From Brucella pituitosa (GTDB lineage: Bacteria; Pseudomonadota; Alphaproteobacteria; Rhizobiales; Rhizobiaceae), in assembly GCF_003049685.1 (NCBI RefSeq), contig NZ_PYSY02000002.1, positions 1,600,001-1,664,000 on the forward strand: a stretch of DNA of 64,000 nt, in the 5' to 3' direction. The translations under genes and the position numbers were made by a program. Below, piece after piece: positions 37,306 to 44,706 of the stretch. Under the pieces are notes generated by a model. The model was not told the origin of the DNA. It saw nothing but the letters and a program-made list of their open reading frames with translations, and made no database searches. How positions within the stretch are numbered: position 1 is the first letter of the stretch; each line of letters begins with the position of its first letter.

Positions 37306-38957
37306 TGAAGCCAGTTCTTTCCATTCGTAATCTTCAGGTTGATGCAGATTTGCCGGATGAAACCCGGCGCCTGATCGATGACGTTTCTCTCACGCTCAAC
37401 CAGGGTGAAATTCTTGGCTTGGTCGGTGAAAGCGGATCGGGAAAAAGTCTGCTTTGTCGTTCGATAGTCAGGCTTTTACCGTCGTCGATTTTAAAGATCA
37501 CCGCAGGTTCGGTCATGCTCGATGGCAAGGATCTGGTTCAGGCAAGCGAAGCTGAATTGCTTGCCGTGCGTGGTGGCAAGATCGGCATGATTTTCCAGAA
37601 CCCGACCAGCCATCTTGATCCTGTGATGAGTGTTGGTGACCAGATCGCGGAAGGCATACGCTTTCATAAAGGGCTCAATAAGGCTGACGCGCGGGCCGCA
37701 GCAATCGAAATCATGGCGCAGGTCGGCTTTACAGACCCTGCGCACCAATATGGCAGTTATCCGCACGAATTTTCTGGTGGGATGCGTCAACGGGCGATGA
37801 TTGCGGTGGCCCTTTCATGCGATCCGGAAATTCTTATTGCCGATGAGCCGACGACTGCGCTCGATGTCACCATTCAGGCGCAGATACTCCAGCTTTTGAT
37901 GGACATACGCGATCAACGCGGGCTTTCCATCATCCTCATCACCCATGATCTTGGGGTGGTCGCGCAGACTTGTGATCGTATTGCTGTTATGCGTAACGGG
38001 AAGGTGCTGGAACAGGGGTTGAAGAGCGACGTTCTCGGTGATCCCCGCGATCCCTACACACGTAATCTCATAGCCAGCCATCCGTCGTTGCCTGAGACGG
38101 CTTCCTTGCGTCTCGTGCCTCAGTTAGGGGATCAGCCGCTGTTGCAGGTTAATGATCTGCATGTTCGCTACCCTGTGGCTGGGGGATTTCTCAAGGCCCG
38201 GACGACGAGCGCGCTAAAGGGTGTCAGTCTTGAAGTTCGGGCTGGTGAGACGGTCGGGATTGTTGGGGAATCTGGCAGCGGAAAAAGCACGCTTGCACGT
38301 GCGATCTTGGGCCTGACACCAATCGCCGAAGGCAGCATTACATTTGACGGATTGACGCTCAGCCCTGATCGTAAGGAAGCACTGGCGGCATTACGTCGTG
38401 ATGCGGCCATGGTATTTCAGGACCCGTTCAATTCGCTCAATCCTCGCATGACGGTAGGTGAGACACTGGCAGAAGTACTGCGGGTTCAGGGCAAGATTGA
38501 CGTTAAGGATATACCTCAGCGTATTGTCGAGCTGCTCGATCTTGTTGGGCTTGATCAAAGCTTTGCCACGCGCAAACCACGCAGCATGAGCGGCGGACAA
38601 TGCCAGCGCGCCGGTATAGCGCGTGCTTTGGCAGTGGAGCCAAAAATGATCATCGCCGACGAGTGTATCGCAGCACTCGACGTCACCATTCAGGCACAGA
38701 TCGTTGATTTGTTTCGCGAGCTCAAAAGCAAGATGCAGCTGACATTGCTATTCATCGCCCATGATCTTGCCGTCGTGCGGAATCTCTGTGAGCGCGTGGT
38801 CGTTATGTATCATGGCGAGATCGTTGAAGAGGGATTAAGCGCCGAGGTCTTTGCGCACCCGAAAGAGGCCTACACGGCAGCGCTCATCAGCGCGATACCC
38901 GATATTGATCCCACGAAATCGCTGTTTGAAGAGAGAATTCTTGCTGAAGCATCCTGA
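37302..38957 (+). CDS. Peptide ABC transporter, fused double ATP-binding protein (DppD-DppF)
   Basis: A 551-residue protein with two complete ABC ATPase domains in tandem. Domain 1 (about 1-265): Walker A GESGSGKSLLCRSIV, signature FSGGMRQRAMIAVAL, Walker B ILIADEPTTALD. Domain 2 (about 285-545): [31 protein letters not shown], Walker B IIADECIAALD. The second Walker B has Cys-Ile-Ala where Pro-Thr/Ser-Ser/Ala is usual, but the catalytic glutamate is kept. Such fusions are common in Rhizobiales peptide importers. Confidence 0.95.
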   Translation: MMKPVLSIRNLQVDADLPDETRRLIDDVSLTLNQGEILGLVGESGSGKSLLCRSIVRLLPSSILKITAGSVMLDGKDLVQASEAELLAVRGGKIGMIFQNPTSHLDPVMSVGDQIAEGIRFHKGLNKADARAAAIEIMAQVGFTDPAHQYGSYPHEFSGGMRQRAMIAVALSCDPEILIADEPTTALDVTIQAQILQLLMDIRDQRGLSIILITHDLGVVAQTCDRIAVMRNGKVLEQGLKSDVLGDPRDPYTRNLIASHPSLPETASLRLVPQLGDQPLLQVNDLHVRYPVAGGFLKARTTSALKGVSLEVRAGETVGIVGESGSGKSTLARAILGLTPIAEGSITFDGLTLSPDRKEALAALRRDAAMVFQDPFNSLNPRMTVGETLAEVLRVQGKIDVKDIPQRIVELLDLVGLDQSFATRKPRSMSGGQCQRAGIARALAVEPKMIIADECIAALDVTIQAQIVDLFRELKSKMQLTLLFIAHDLAVVRNLCERVVVMYHGEIVEEGLSAEVFAHPKEAYTAALISAIPDIDPTKSLFEERILAEAS

Positions 38958-38958
38958 A

Positions 38959-38980
38959 CACGCATCGAAAACGATGTGTG
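38959..38980 (+). promoter_or_regulatory. Intercistronic hairpin before the peptide-binding protein gene
   Basis: CACGCATCG (38959-38967) pairs with CGATGTGTG (38972-38980) around an AAAA loop, nine pairs including one G-U, in the 52-base gap between the ATPase and binding-protein genes. There is no T-run, so it is more likely an RNA-processing or stability element than a terminator. Confidence 0.5.
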
Positions 38981-39009
38981 ACTAACCAAAAATATAAGGG
39001 GAAATACAC

Positions 39010-40524
39010 ATGCTTAAAAAATGGATGAAGATCGGCCTCGTCACTGTCATGACGAGCATGACATTTGGTGCAGCACTTGCCGAAGCGGCGGGTGTTTTGA
39101 CAATCGGACGACGCGAGGATTCCTCTACTTTCGATCCAATCAAGACCGCACAGAATATCGACAACTGGGTGTTCTCAAACGTTTATGATGTGCTGGTGCG
39201 GGTCGATAAGACAGGCACGAAACTCGAGCCTGGTCTTGCTGAAAGCTGGACGATTTCGGATGACGGTCTCACCTATACGTTCAAGCTGCGCGATGCTAAA
39301 TTCTCGGATGGATCGCCGATCACAGCCGATGATGCCGCTTTTTCGCTTCTGCGTATTCGCGACAATCCAGCTTCGCTTTGGAGCGACTCTTATAAGGTCG
39401 TGGACACTGCCGAAGCTGCTGACCCGCATACGCTGGTCGTTAAACTGAAAACGCCTTCCGCGCCATTCCTGTCCACCCTGGCACTCCCCAATGTTTCAGT
39501 TCTTTCCAAGAAGGGACTGGAGGAGTTGGGTGAGGACGGCTACGCAGAAAAGCCAGTGGCGTCAGGTGCGTTTGTGGTGGACGAATGGCGTCGTGGTGAT
39601 CGTGTCATTCTGAAAAAGAATCCGAATTTCTGGGAGGCGGATCGTGTCAAGCTTGACGGGGTCGAGTGGATCTCTGTTCCTGACGATAATACGCGTATGC
39701 TCAACGTACAGGCCGGTCAGCTGGATGCCGCGATTTTTGTACCGTTCTCGCGCGTGGCAGAGCTGAAAAAAGACCCGAATTTGAAGGTTCTCGAAGATAC
39801 CTCCACACGCGAAGATCATCTTCTGATCAATCATGAGCATGGTGCACTCGCGAAGAAGGAAGTCCGTCAGGCGCTGGACATGGCGATCGACAAGCAGTCG
39901 ATTGTCGATACCGTGACATTCGGGATTGGTCAGGTTGCAAATTCCTACATACCGAAGGGCGCTCTGTATCATTACGCGGACAATCTCAAGCGTCCGTATG
40001 ATCCGGAAAAAGCCAAGCAGATGCTGGCCGATGCTGGCGCATCGGGCTTGTCGCTCAATTATATCGTCAATGCTGGCAACGAAACGGACGAACAGATCGC
40101 AGTTCTTCTACAACAACAGCTTCAGAAGGCAGGTGTTACCGTCAACCTCCAGAAAGTCGACCCCAGCCAGAGCTGGGATATGTTGATTGCTGGTGATTAC
40201 GATATCTCCGTCATGTACTGGACCAATGACGTTCTGGACCCCGACCAGAAGACCACATTCGTTTTGGGGCACGATACCAATATGAATTATATGACCCGCT
40301 ATAACAATGAGAAGGTAAAGGACCTCGTTGCAGCAGCGCGTCTGGAGCTTGATCCAAAGAAGCGTGAGGCCATGTATATCGATCTTCAGAAAATGGCGAA
40401 GGACGACGTCAACTGGATCGATCTCTATTACAGCCCTTATATCAATGTCACCGGCAAGAACATTGAGAACTTCTATCAGAACCCGCTTGGTCGTTTCTTC
40501 CTCGAAGATACTGTGAAGAACTAA
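39010..40524 (+). CDS. Peptide ABC transporter substrate-binding protein (family 5)
   Basis: A 504-residue periplasmic protein. Signal peptide: KKWMKIGLVTVMTSMTFGAA with cleavage after ALAEA or nearby. SBP_bac_5 pattern: GRREDSSTFDPIKTAQNIDN, LEPGLAESWTISDDGLTYTF, FKLRDAKFSDGSPITADDAAF and VASGAFVVDEWRRGD. It delivers dipeptides, oligopeptides or amino-acid amides to the DppBC channel. It closes the pip-ABC gene set; a terminator follows at 40552. Confidence 0.94.
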   Translation: MLKKWMKIGLVTVMTSMTFGAALAEAAGVLTIGRREDSSTFDPIKTAQNIDNWVFSNVYDVLVRVDKTGTKLEPGLAESWTISDDGLTYTFKLRDAKFSDGSPITADDAAFSLLRIRDNPASLWSDSYKVVDTAEAADPHTLVVKLKTPSAPFLSTLALPNVSVLSKKGLEELGEDGYAEKPVASGAFVVDEWRRGDRVILKKNPNFWEADRVKLDGVEWISVPDDNTRMLNVQAGQLDAAIFVPFSRVAELKKDPNLKVLEDTSTREDHLLINHEHGALAKKEVRQALDMAIDKQSIVDTVTFGIGQVANSYIPKGALYHYADNLKRPYDPEKAKQMLADAGASGLSLNYIVNAGNETDEQIAVLLQQQLQKAGVTVNLQKVDPSQSWDMLIAGDYDISVMYWTNDVLDPDQKTTFVLGHDTNMNYMTRYNNEKVKDLVAAARLELDPKKREAMYIDLQKMAKDDVNWIDLYYSPYINVTGKNIENFYQNPLGRFFLEDTVKN

Positions 40525-40550
40525 ATTTGTGAGGGTATGTCGAAAATGTT

Positions 40551-40578
40551 GCGGCGGGCAAAGCCCGCCGTTTCTTAT
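40551..40578 (+). terminator. Rho-independent terminator after the peptide ABC operon
   Basis: CGGCGGGC (40552-40559) with GCCCGCCG (40563-40570), loop AAA, followed by TTTCTT. It ends the rightward operon between convergent genes. Confidence 0.8.
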
Positions 40579-40583
40579 TGGTG

Positions 40584-41231
40584 TTATTTGCCGAAGCGAT
40601 AATTCACCTCGAAAAACTCAAGTTCGAGATGGACAGCGCGGAGAAAAAAGTCTCGACATATTTCGGGTTGCGCTGGACCAACCCGATCCAGTTCGGATTT
40701 GAGGAAACTTACAAATTCCCGGAAATGGGGATTGTCGTGTAGTGTGATCCATTCTGCATGGACGAAATTATTTGGAAGCGGCGAGGGCGCGCGCGATGCC
40801 CAATCGAGATAAAGACCTTCAGCAGCGTTGAGAACTGAGAGTATTGCACCATAGGAGCGCGTGGTAGCAGCTTCACGCATGATTGCTTTGAACCCAATGG
40901 TTGGTTCGGTATCGGGGGTATTTGCGCGTGCCTCTTCATTCACATTGAGTGCTGCAAAAGCACGGAGGAAATAGGTGTTTTCTTCTCCGGATACCATTCC
41001 AGCAAAGCGGCCAAAGCGCAGCCGCGCCTCAAATGTATCGGCTGTGGCCATTGCCGCACCCAACAAAGTGAGAAAACTGTCGAGAAAACGATGATCCTGA
41101 ACCAGATAGGATACCATCGATATATCCGAAAGGGTGCTAGCACAGAGCTCTTTGACGAAAGAATGCTCAACGGCCTGCGTCCACAATGGCTCGCTTGCTT
41201 GCTTCAGTGTTTGAGAGAAGTGTTCAGTCAT
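40584..41231 (-). CDS. tenA: TenA-family thiamin-salvage protein lacking the usual cysteine
   Basis: A 215-residue all-helical TenA/thiaminase-II protein. Family blocks seen: FVKELCASTLSDISMVSYLVQDHRF, YGAILSVLNAAEGLYLDWA, HAEWITLHDNPHF and FFLRAVHLELEFFE. In classical TenA a nucleophilic Cys sits in the LPC-W-Y region; here the matching segment reads ILSVLNAAEGLY with no Cys. That fits the TenA_E group, which processes formylaminopyrimidine/aminopyrimidine breakdown products. The start at 41231 (MTEHFSQ) follows AAAGG by about 7 bases; the upstream extension runs into the riboswitch. Control by a TPP riboswitch supports a thiamin role. Confidence 0.88.
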   Translation of the reverse strand: MTEHFSQTLKQASEPLWTQAVEHSFVKELCASTLSDISMVSYLVQDHRFLDSFLTLLGAAMATADTFEARLRFGRFAGMVSGEENTYFLRAFAALNVNEEARANTPDTEPTIGFKAIMREAATTRSYGAILSVLNAAEGLYLDWASRAPSPLPNNFVHAEWITLHDNPHFREFVSFLKSELDRVGPAQPEICRDFFLRAVHLELEFFEVNYRFGK

Positions 41232-41280
41232 AGTGCTACCTTTCTGCTGGTAGCGAGACCGCATACATTCTGCATTATAC

Positions 41281-41297
41281 GGCCTCGCAATGAGGCC
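41281..41297 (-). promoter_or_regulatory. Hairpin between TPP riboswitch and tenA
   Basis: GGCCTC and GAGGCC form a perfect 6-bp stem over a 5-nt loop, between the aptamer and the tenA start. It may be part of the riboswitch expression platform. Confidence 0.45.
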
Positions 41298-41313
41298 GGC
41301 AAAAGGCTGGCTT

Positions 41314-41418
41314 AAACTCCCCATCCCTTCGCCGGCATGATCCGGATCAGGTTCGAAGGGTCACGGCGCTGCGCTTGCCAGCCGTATCTCAGCCCCTTGC
41401 GGGACTCCCCTTGGTGTC
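41314..41418 (-). promoter_or_regulatory. TPP riboswitch (THI element)
   Basis: Read on the minus strand the leader contains GGGGAGTCCCGCAAGGGG, then CTGAGATACGGC, then GACCCTTCGAACCTGATCC, GGATCATGCCGGCGAAGGGA. These are the pyrimidine-sensing CTGAGA and pyrophosphate-sensing ACCTGATC-GGATNATGCC cores of the TPP aptamer. It lies about 80 bases before tenA and should turn the gene off when thiamin pyrophosphate is plentiful. Confidence 0.93.
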
Positions 41419-41475
41419 AAAAATCTTAATCGAGACTCTCGCCAATGTCGAGCCGTTGGGTAGTCGATGGTTTGG

Positions 41476-41504
41476 ATATAACCGAACTGAAATCATCGTA
41501 TCAA
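41476..41504 (-). promoter_or_regulatory. Probable sigma-70 promoter of the TPP riboswitch-tenA unit
   Basis: On the minus strand TTGATA (41499-41504) and TTATAT (41476-41481) are separated by exactly 17 bases. The pair lies just past the glycosyltransferase stop and about 60 bases before the aptamer. Confidence 0.5.
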
Positions 41505-41515
41505 CGATGCGCTAG

Positions 41516-42421
41516 TCAGTTAGCCTTATTGGATTCCACAAGTTCAAGTTCTCTTCGTCTCAGCATCTCAAACATGGATGTAGTACGCAAATTTGTCTCG
41601 GGATCAATCTTGCCGCCCTTCTGCCAGATGCCATACTTTTCGCGGAAATAATCGATGACAAGGAGATCGGCCTCAATACGGTCATGCCCTTCCTGAACCA
41701 GATTAAGCAGTGCATCCACTCTGCTTCCTTCGCCTTCACGAAGGTGGCGTCGCTTTCCAGTATTCCAGATTGGAATGCCCACGCGTTCCAAATGTCCGGA
41801 AATCCATGGATCATCTACAGTCCACATCACGTCGGGAATATCGTAGAAGAGTTCATCGAACCATTCTGGGCGAACAAGCACACCAGCAAAACCGGAAATC
41901 TGATCGACATATCCCGGGGAGGTCAGGTTAGGCTTGATGGTAAAAAGACAGAGTATCCGTTTCACTCTGTAAATAGAGTCTTTGTGTTTCCAACGGCTGC
42001 GTGGGAGCCTGTCGGATGGGCGGTAATCATCGGATATGTCCGGGAATGTTTCGCCTACCTCAATAATACAAGTGTTCGGTTTCTTGGCCGCTTCGCTTTT
42101 AAAGCGTGCATGCCAGCCTCGATCATAAATCTTGTCGTCGTCGCAGAACAGAATATCGACATCCTGTCCCTTCAGGTCCCTGGCGGCGGGAAGGACTTTC
42201 GTCGCGGGGCCATAATCCTGATCACAATGGCAGATAGTTACGCCCTTCGGCACAACCGGCAGTGTTCCATCCCAATCGGGAAAGCGGCGGTATGTCTCCG
42301 GTATATAAAGCCTAATTTCGTGGGCTTTTAAATTCTGAGATAAAAGAGACTTTAGGGTTGGCTGTATCAGATGAAAACGCGAAGGTATCGATGATAAGCT
42401 TATGATAGTCGGTCTACTCAA
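41516..42421 (-). CDS. Glycosyltransferase family A/2-like protein
   Basis: A roughly 301-residue protein that opens SRPTIISLSSIPSRFHLI, a GT-A N-terminal beta strand pattern. A DxD-type metal site lies in ILFCDDDKIYDRGWHAR, and DDPWISGHLERVGIPIW lies near the C-terminus. It likely transfers a sugar from a nucleotide donor; the acceptor is unknown. TTG 42421 is preceded by AAAGGG at 8 bases and was preferred; GTG 42466 is the longest option. It may be translationally coupled to the small upstream frame (stop 42424-42426). AT-rich flanks and no metabolic link to neighbours hint at later acquisition. Confidence 0.75.
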   Translation of the reverse strand: MSRPTIISLSSIPSRFHLIQPTLKSLLSQNLKAHEIRLYIPETYRRFPDWDGTLPVVPKGVTICHCDQDYGPATKVLPAARDLKGQDVDILFCDDDKIYDRGWHARFKSEAAKKPNTCIIEVGETFPDISDDYRPSDRLPRSRWKHKDSIYRVKRILCLFTIKPNLTSPGYVDQISGFAGVLVRPEWFDELFYDIPDVMWTVDDPWISGHLERVGIPIWNTGKRRHLREGEGSRVDALLNLVQEGHDRIEADLLVIDYFREKYGIWQKGGKIDPETNLRTTSMFEMLRRRELELVESNKAN

Positions 42422-42423
42422 TT

Positions 42424-42642
42424 TCAATCCCTTTGAGCAATCTGGTCTGCTGAAACGTGCTTCCACGCGTTCTGATTGAATGCTTTGTTAGTATAACTTA
42501 TCAAATAAAAAAATATACAAACTAATGAATAGCTATGCACATATCGTGTGCTTTGGCGGACGCGCAATAGCATAAATGTTATAGCTGCAAATCCGACAAC
42601 GCAGGCCGCAAAAGCCGTGAGTGAAACATTGAACCAGTACAT
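42424..42642 (-). CDS. Small predicted membrane protein upstream of the glycosyltransferase
   Basis: A 72-residue frame with two hydrophobic stretches, LTAFAACVVGFAAITFMLL (about 8-26) and SLVCIFFYLISY (about 39-50), parted by a basic RVRQSTR loop. That suggests a two-helix inner-membrane peptide. A TATAAT (minus strand, 42681-42686) lies 39 bases before the ATG; the Shine-Dalgarno sequence is weak (GAAAG). Its stop overlaps a TTG of the next gene and lies three bases from the preferred glycosyltransferase start. I do not recognise a family. It may be a real accessory partner of the glycosyltransferase or chance. Confidence 0.45.
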   Translation of the reverse strand: MYWFNVSLTAFAACVVGFAAITFMLLRVRQSTRYVHSYSLVCIFFYLISYTNKAFNQNAWKHVSADQIAQRD

Positions 42643-42757
42643 GATGCATAACTTTCGCAGCCTGAGTGCAAAACTTAACTATTATACTCATGTTTAAATT
42701 GCAAGAGTTCTCATATGCATCGCAAACGTTTTGCACCGCCTTGGCAGGCGGTGCGTT

Positions 42758-43735
42758 TCATGCCGCGCGAACATAGCAAGCGAGGCGGCGTGTTGCGCTT
42801 CTTTCAACGAGCAATGGCGGGGTTTGATGGCATTCTGCAACTGCGATGGGGCATCGTGTGGAGAAGCTGCAGCCCTTCGGCGGATTGGCGGGACTTGGCA
42901 GATCGCCACGTAAAACGATGCGTTTGCGCTGACGCTGGGCCACAGGATCAGGCAGTGGAATGGCTGAGATCAGTGCTTCAGTGTAAGGATGTTCCGGCTG
43001 ATTGAAGACTTCGGACGTTTTGCCCGCCTCTACGATCCGCCCCAGATACATGACGGCTACACGGTCAGCAAAATGTCTGACAACCGAGAGATCATGGCTG
43101 ATGAATAGATATGACAGTCCGAACTGGCGTTGAAGGTCGAGAAGCAGGTTGAGTATCTGCGAGCGGATCGAAACATCGAGCGCTGAAACCGGCTCATCCA
43201 AAATCATCAGCTTGGGATTAAGTGCCAGTGCTCTGGCAATCACGATGCGCTGCCTTTGTCCGCCTGAAAATGCACCTGGCTTTCTGAGCGCGTGTTCAGG
43301 ATGCAAGCCTACGAGTTTGAGTAGTTCTGCAACGCGGGCACGCCGTTCAGATGCTGTGCCGATATTGTGTATAGCCAGTGGCTCGGCAATGCTCTCGCCA
43401 ATCGTCAATTTCGGATTAAGTGCCGATGCAGGATCCTGAAACACGATCTGAATATCACGCGAAAGCCCGCGTATTGTTTCAGATAGACCATGCGTGACTG
43501 GTTTCCCATCAAAGCTGATATTGCCGGATGTCGCTCTGGTCATGCCAAGGATAGCTGTGCCGAGCGTGGATTTACCACAACCAGACTCACCGACCAGTGC
43601 CACGCTTTCTCCACGGCCAATCTCAAGATCGACGCCATCAACGGCTTTCACAAAGTTGACGGCACGGCCCAGCAGACCGCCGCGAATGGGATAATGAACT
43701 TTAAGATTTTCAACGGACAGCAACATGTCACTCAT
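42758..43735 (-). CDS. Peptide ABC transporter ATP-binding protein, DppF/OppF type
   Basis: A 325-residue ATPase: Walker A GESGCGKSTLGTAILG, Q-loop IVFQDPASALNPKL, signature FSGGQRQRIVIARALAL, Walker B LMILDEPVSALDVSI, and the C-terminal peptide-transporter extension with CSFSTRCPIAVAECHQTPP. The start at 43735 (MSDMLL) overlaps the DppD-type stop by ATGA; the longer frame from 43861 is inside that gene. It is the last gene of the leftward operon that starts at 52094. Confidence 0.94.
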   Translation of the reverse strand: MSDMLLSVENLKVHYPIRGGLLGRAVNFVKAVDGVDLEIGRGESVALVGESGCGKSTLGTAILGMTRATSGNISFDGKPVTHGLSETIRGLSRDIQIVFQDPASALNPKLTIGESIAEPLAIHNIGTASERRARVAELLKLVGLHPEHALRKPGAFSGGQRQRIVIARALALNPKLMILDEPVSALDVSIRSQILNLLLDLQRQFGLSYLFISHDLSVVRHFADRVAVMYLGRIVEAGKTSEVFNQPEHPYTEALISAIPLPDPVAQRQRKRIVLRGDLPSPANPPKGCSFSTRCPIAVAECHQTPPLLVERSATRRLACYVRAA

Positions 43736-44706
43736 ACCAGCGCTCCCACTTGTTGCGAGCGCCAGCAGGCCGCTGCGCCAACATCCATGCGCGCTGAAAG
43801 CGGCGGTACATGCGTCCTGCATTGATCTTCCGAGATCGGACAGCGTGGCGCGAAACGGCAACCATTAGGCCATGAGCCGATATCAGGCACAATGCCTTCA
43901 ATCGTCGGAAGATGGGTTTTCGGTTCGCCTTCGAGACGTGGAATGGTTGAGAGCAGCAGCTTTGTGTAAGGATGCTCCTGCCGGGAGAAAATCGCATCGA
44001 CGGGCGCCTGTTCGATGACGCGGCCTGCATACATCACCGCCACACGATCGGCCATATCGGCGACAACTCCCATGTCGTGCGTGATGAGCAGGATTGCTGT
44101 TCCCGTCTCGTCGCGCAGCTTTTTCATGAGGTCGAGTATCTGCGCCTGAATGGTCACGTCGAGAGCTGTCGTAGGCTCATCCGCGATCAGAAGGCGAGGA
44201 CGGCAGATCAGGGCCATGGCAATCATAGCGCGCTGGCACATGCCGCCTGACAGTTCGAAAGGATATTGTCCGAAGCGAATTTCAGGTTCTGGAATTCCCA
44301 CTTCTTCGAGCATGGCAATGGCTGCGTGGCGCGCTTTCTTGCCACTCAGATCGCGGTGTACGACAAGGCTTTCTTCGATCTGTCGGCCAATTTTCATCAG
44401 TGGATTGAGCGATGCGACCGGCTCCTGAAAGATCATTGCGAGGCCATTACCGCGCAAGTCGCGTTTGGTCTTTTCAGGCGCACTGACAAGATCCTGCTCG
44501 CCGAATAGAATGCGTCCAGATGCTATGTTTGCTACCTTGGGCAATAGTCCCATGACGGAGAAGGCCGTCAGCGATTTTCCGCAGCCGGACTCGCCCACAA
44601 CAGACAGGATTTCGCTTTCATTGACTTGAAAGCTCACCCCATCCACCACCGGTTGGCCTGCAATATGGACGACAAGTTCATCGACTGTAAGCACAGGTTT
44701 CGTCAT
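43732..44706 (-). CDS. Peptide ABC transporter ATP-binding protein, DppD/OppD type
   Basis: A 324-residue ATPase with GESGCGKSLTAFSVMGLLP, signature LSGGMCQRAMIAMALI, Walker B LLIADEPTTALDVTI and the C-terminal FAPRCPISEDQCR cysteine motif. Overlaps the gamma-glutamyltransferase stop and the DppF start by ATGA on both sides. Confidence 0.94.
   Translation of the reverse strand: MTKPVLTVDELVVHIAGQPVVDGVSFQVNESEILSVVGESGCGKSLTAFSVMGLLPKVANIASGRILFGEQDLVSAPEKTKRDLRGNGLAMIFQEPVASLNPLMKIGRQIEESLVVHRDLSGKKARHAAIAMLEEVGIPEPEIRFGQYPFELSGGMCQRAMIAMALICRPRLLIADEPTTALDVTIQAQILDLMKKLRDETGTAILLITHDMGVVADMADRVAVMYAGRVIEQAPVDAIFSRQEHPYTKLLLSTIPRLEGEPKTHLPTIEGIVPDIGSWPNGCRFAPRCPISEDQCRTHVPPLSARMDVGAAACWRSQQVGALV

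Noticed and set aside
41684-42331. 215-residue open frame on the plus strand opposite the glycosyltransferase
   Set aside because: It is a shadow of the minus-strand gene, without a ribosome-binding site or family resemblance; the minus-strand product has clear GT-A motifs.
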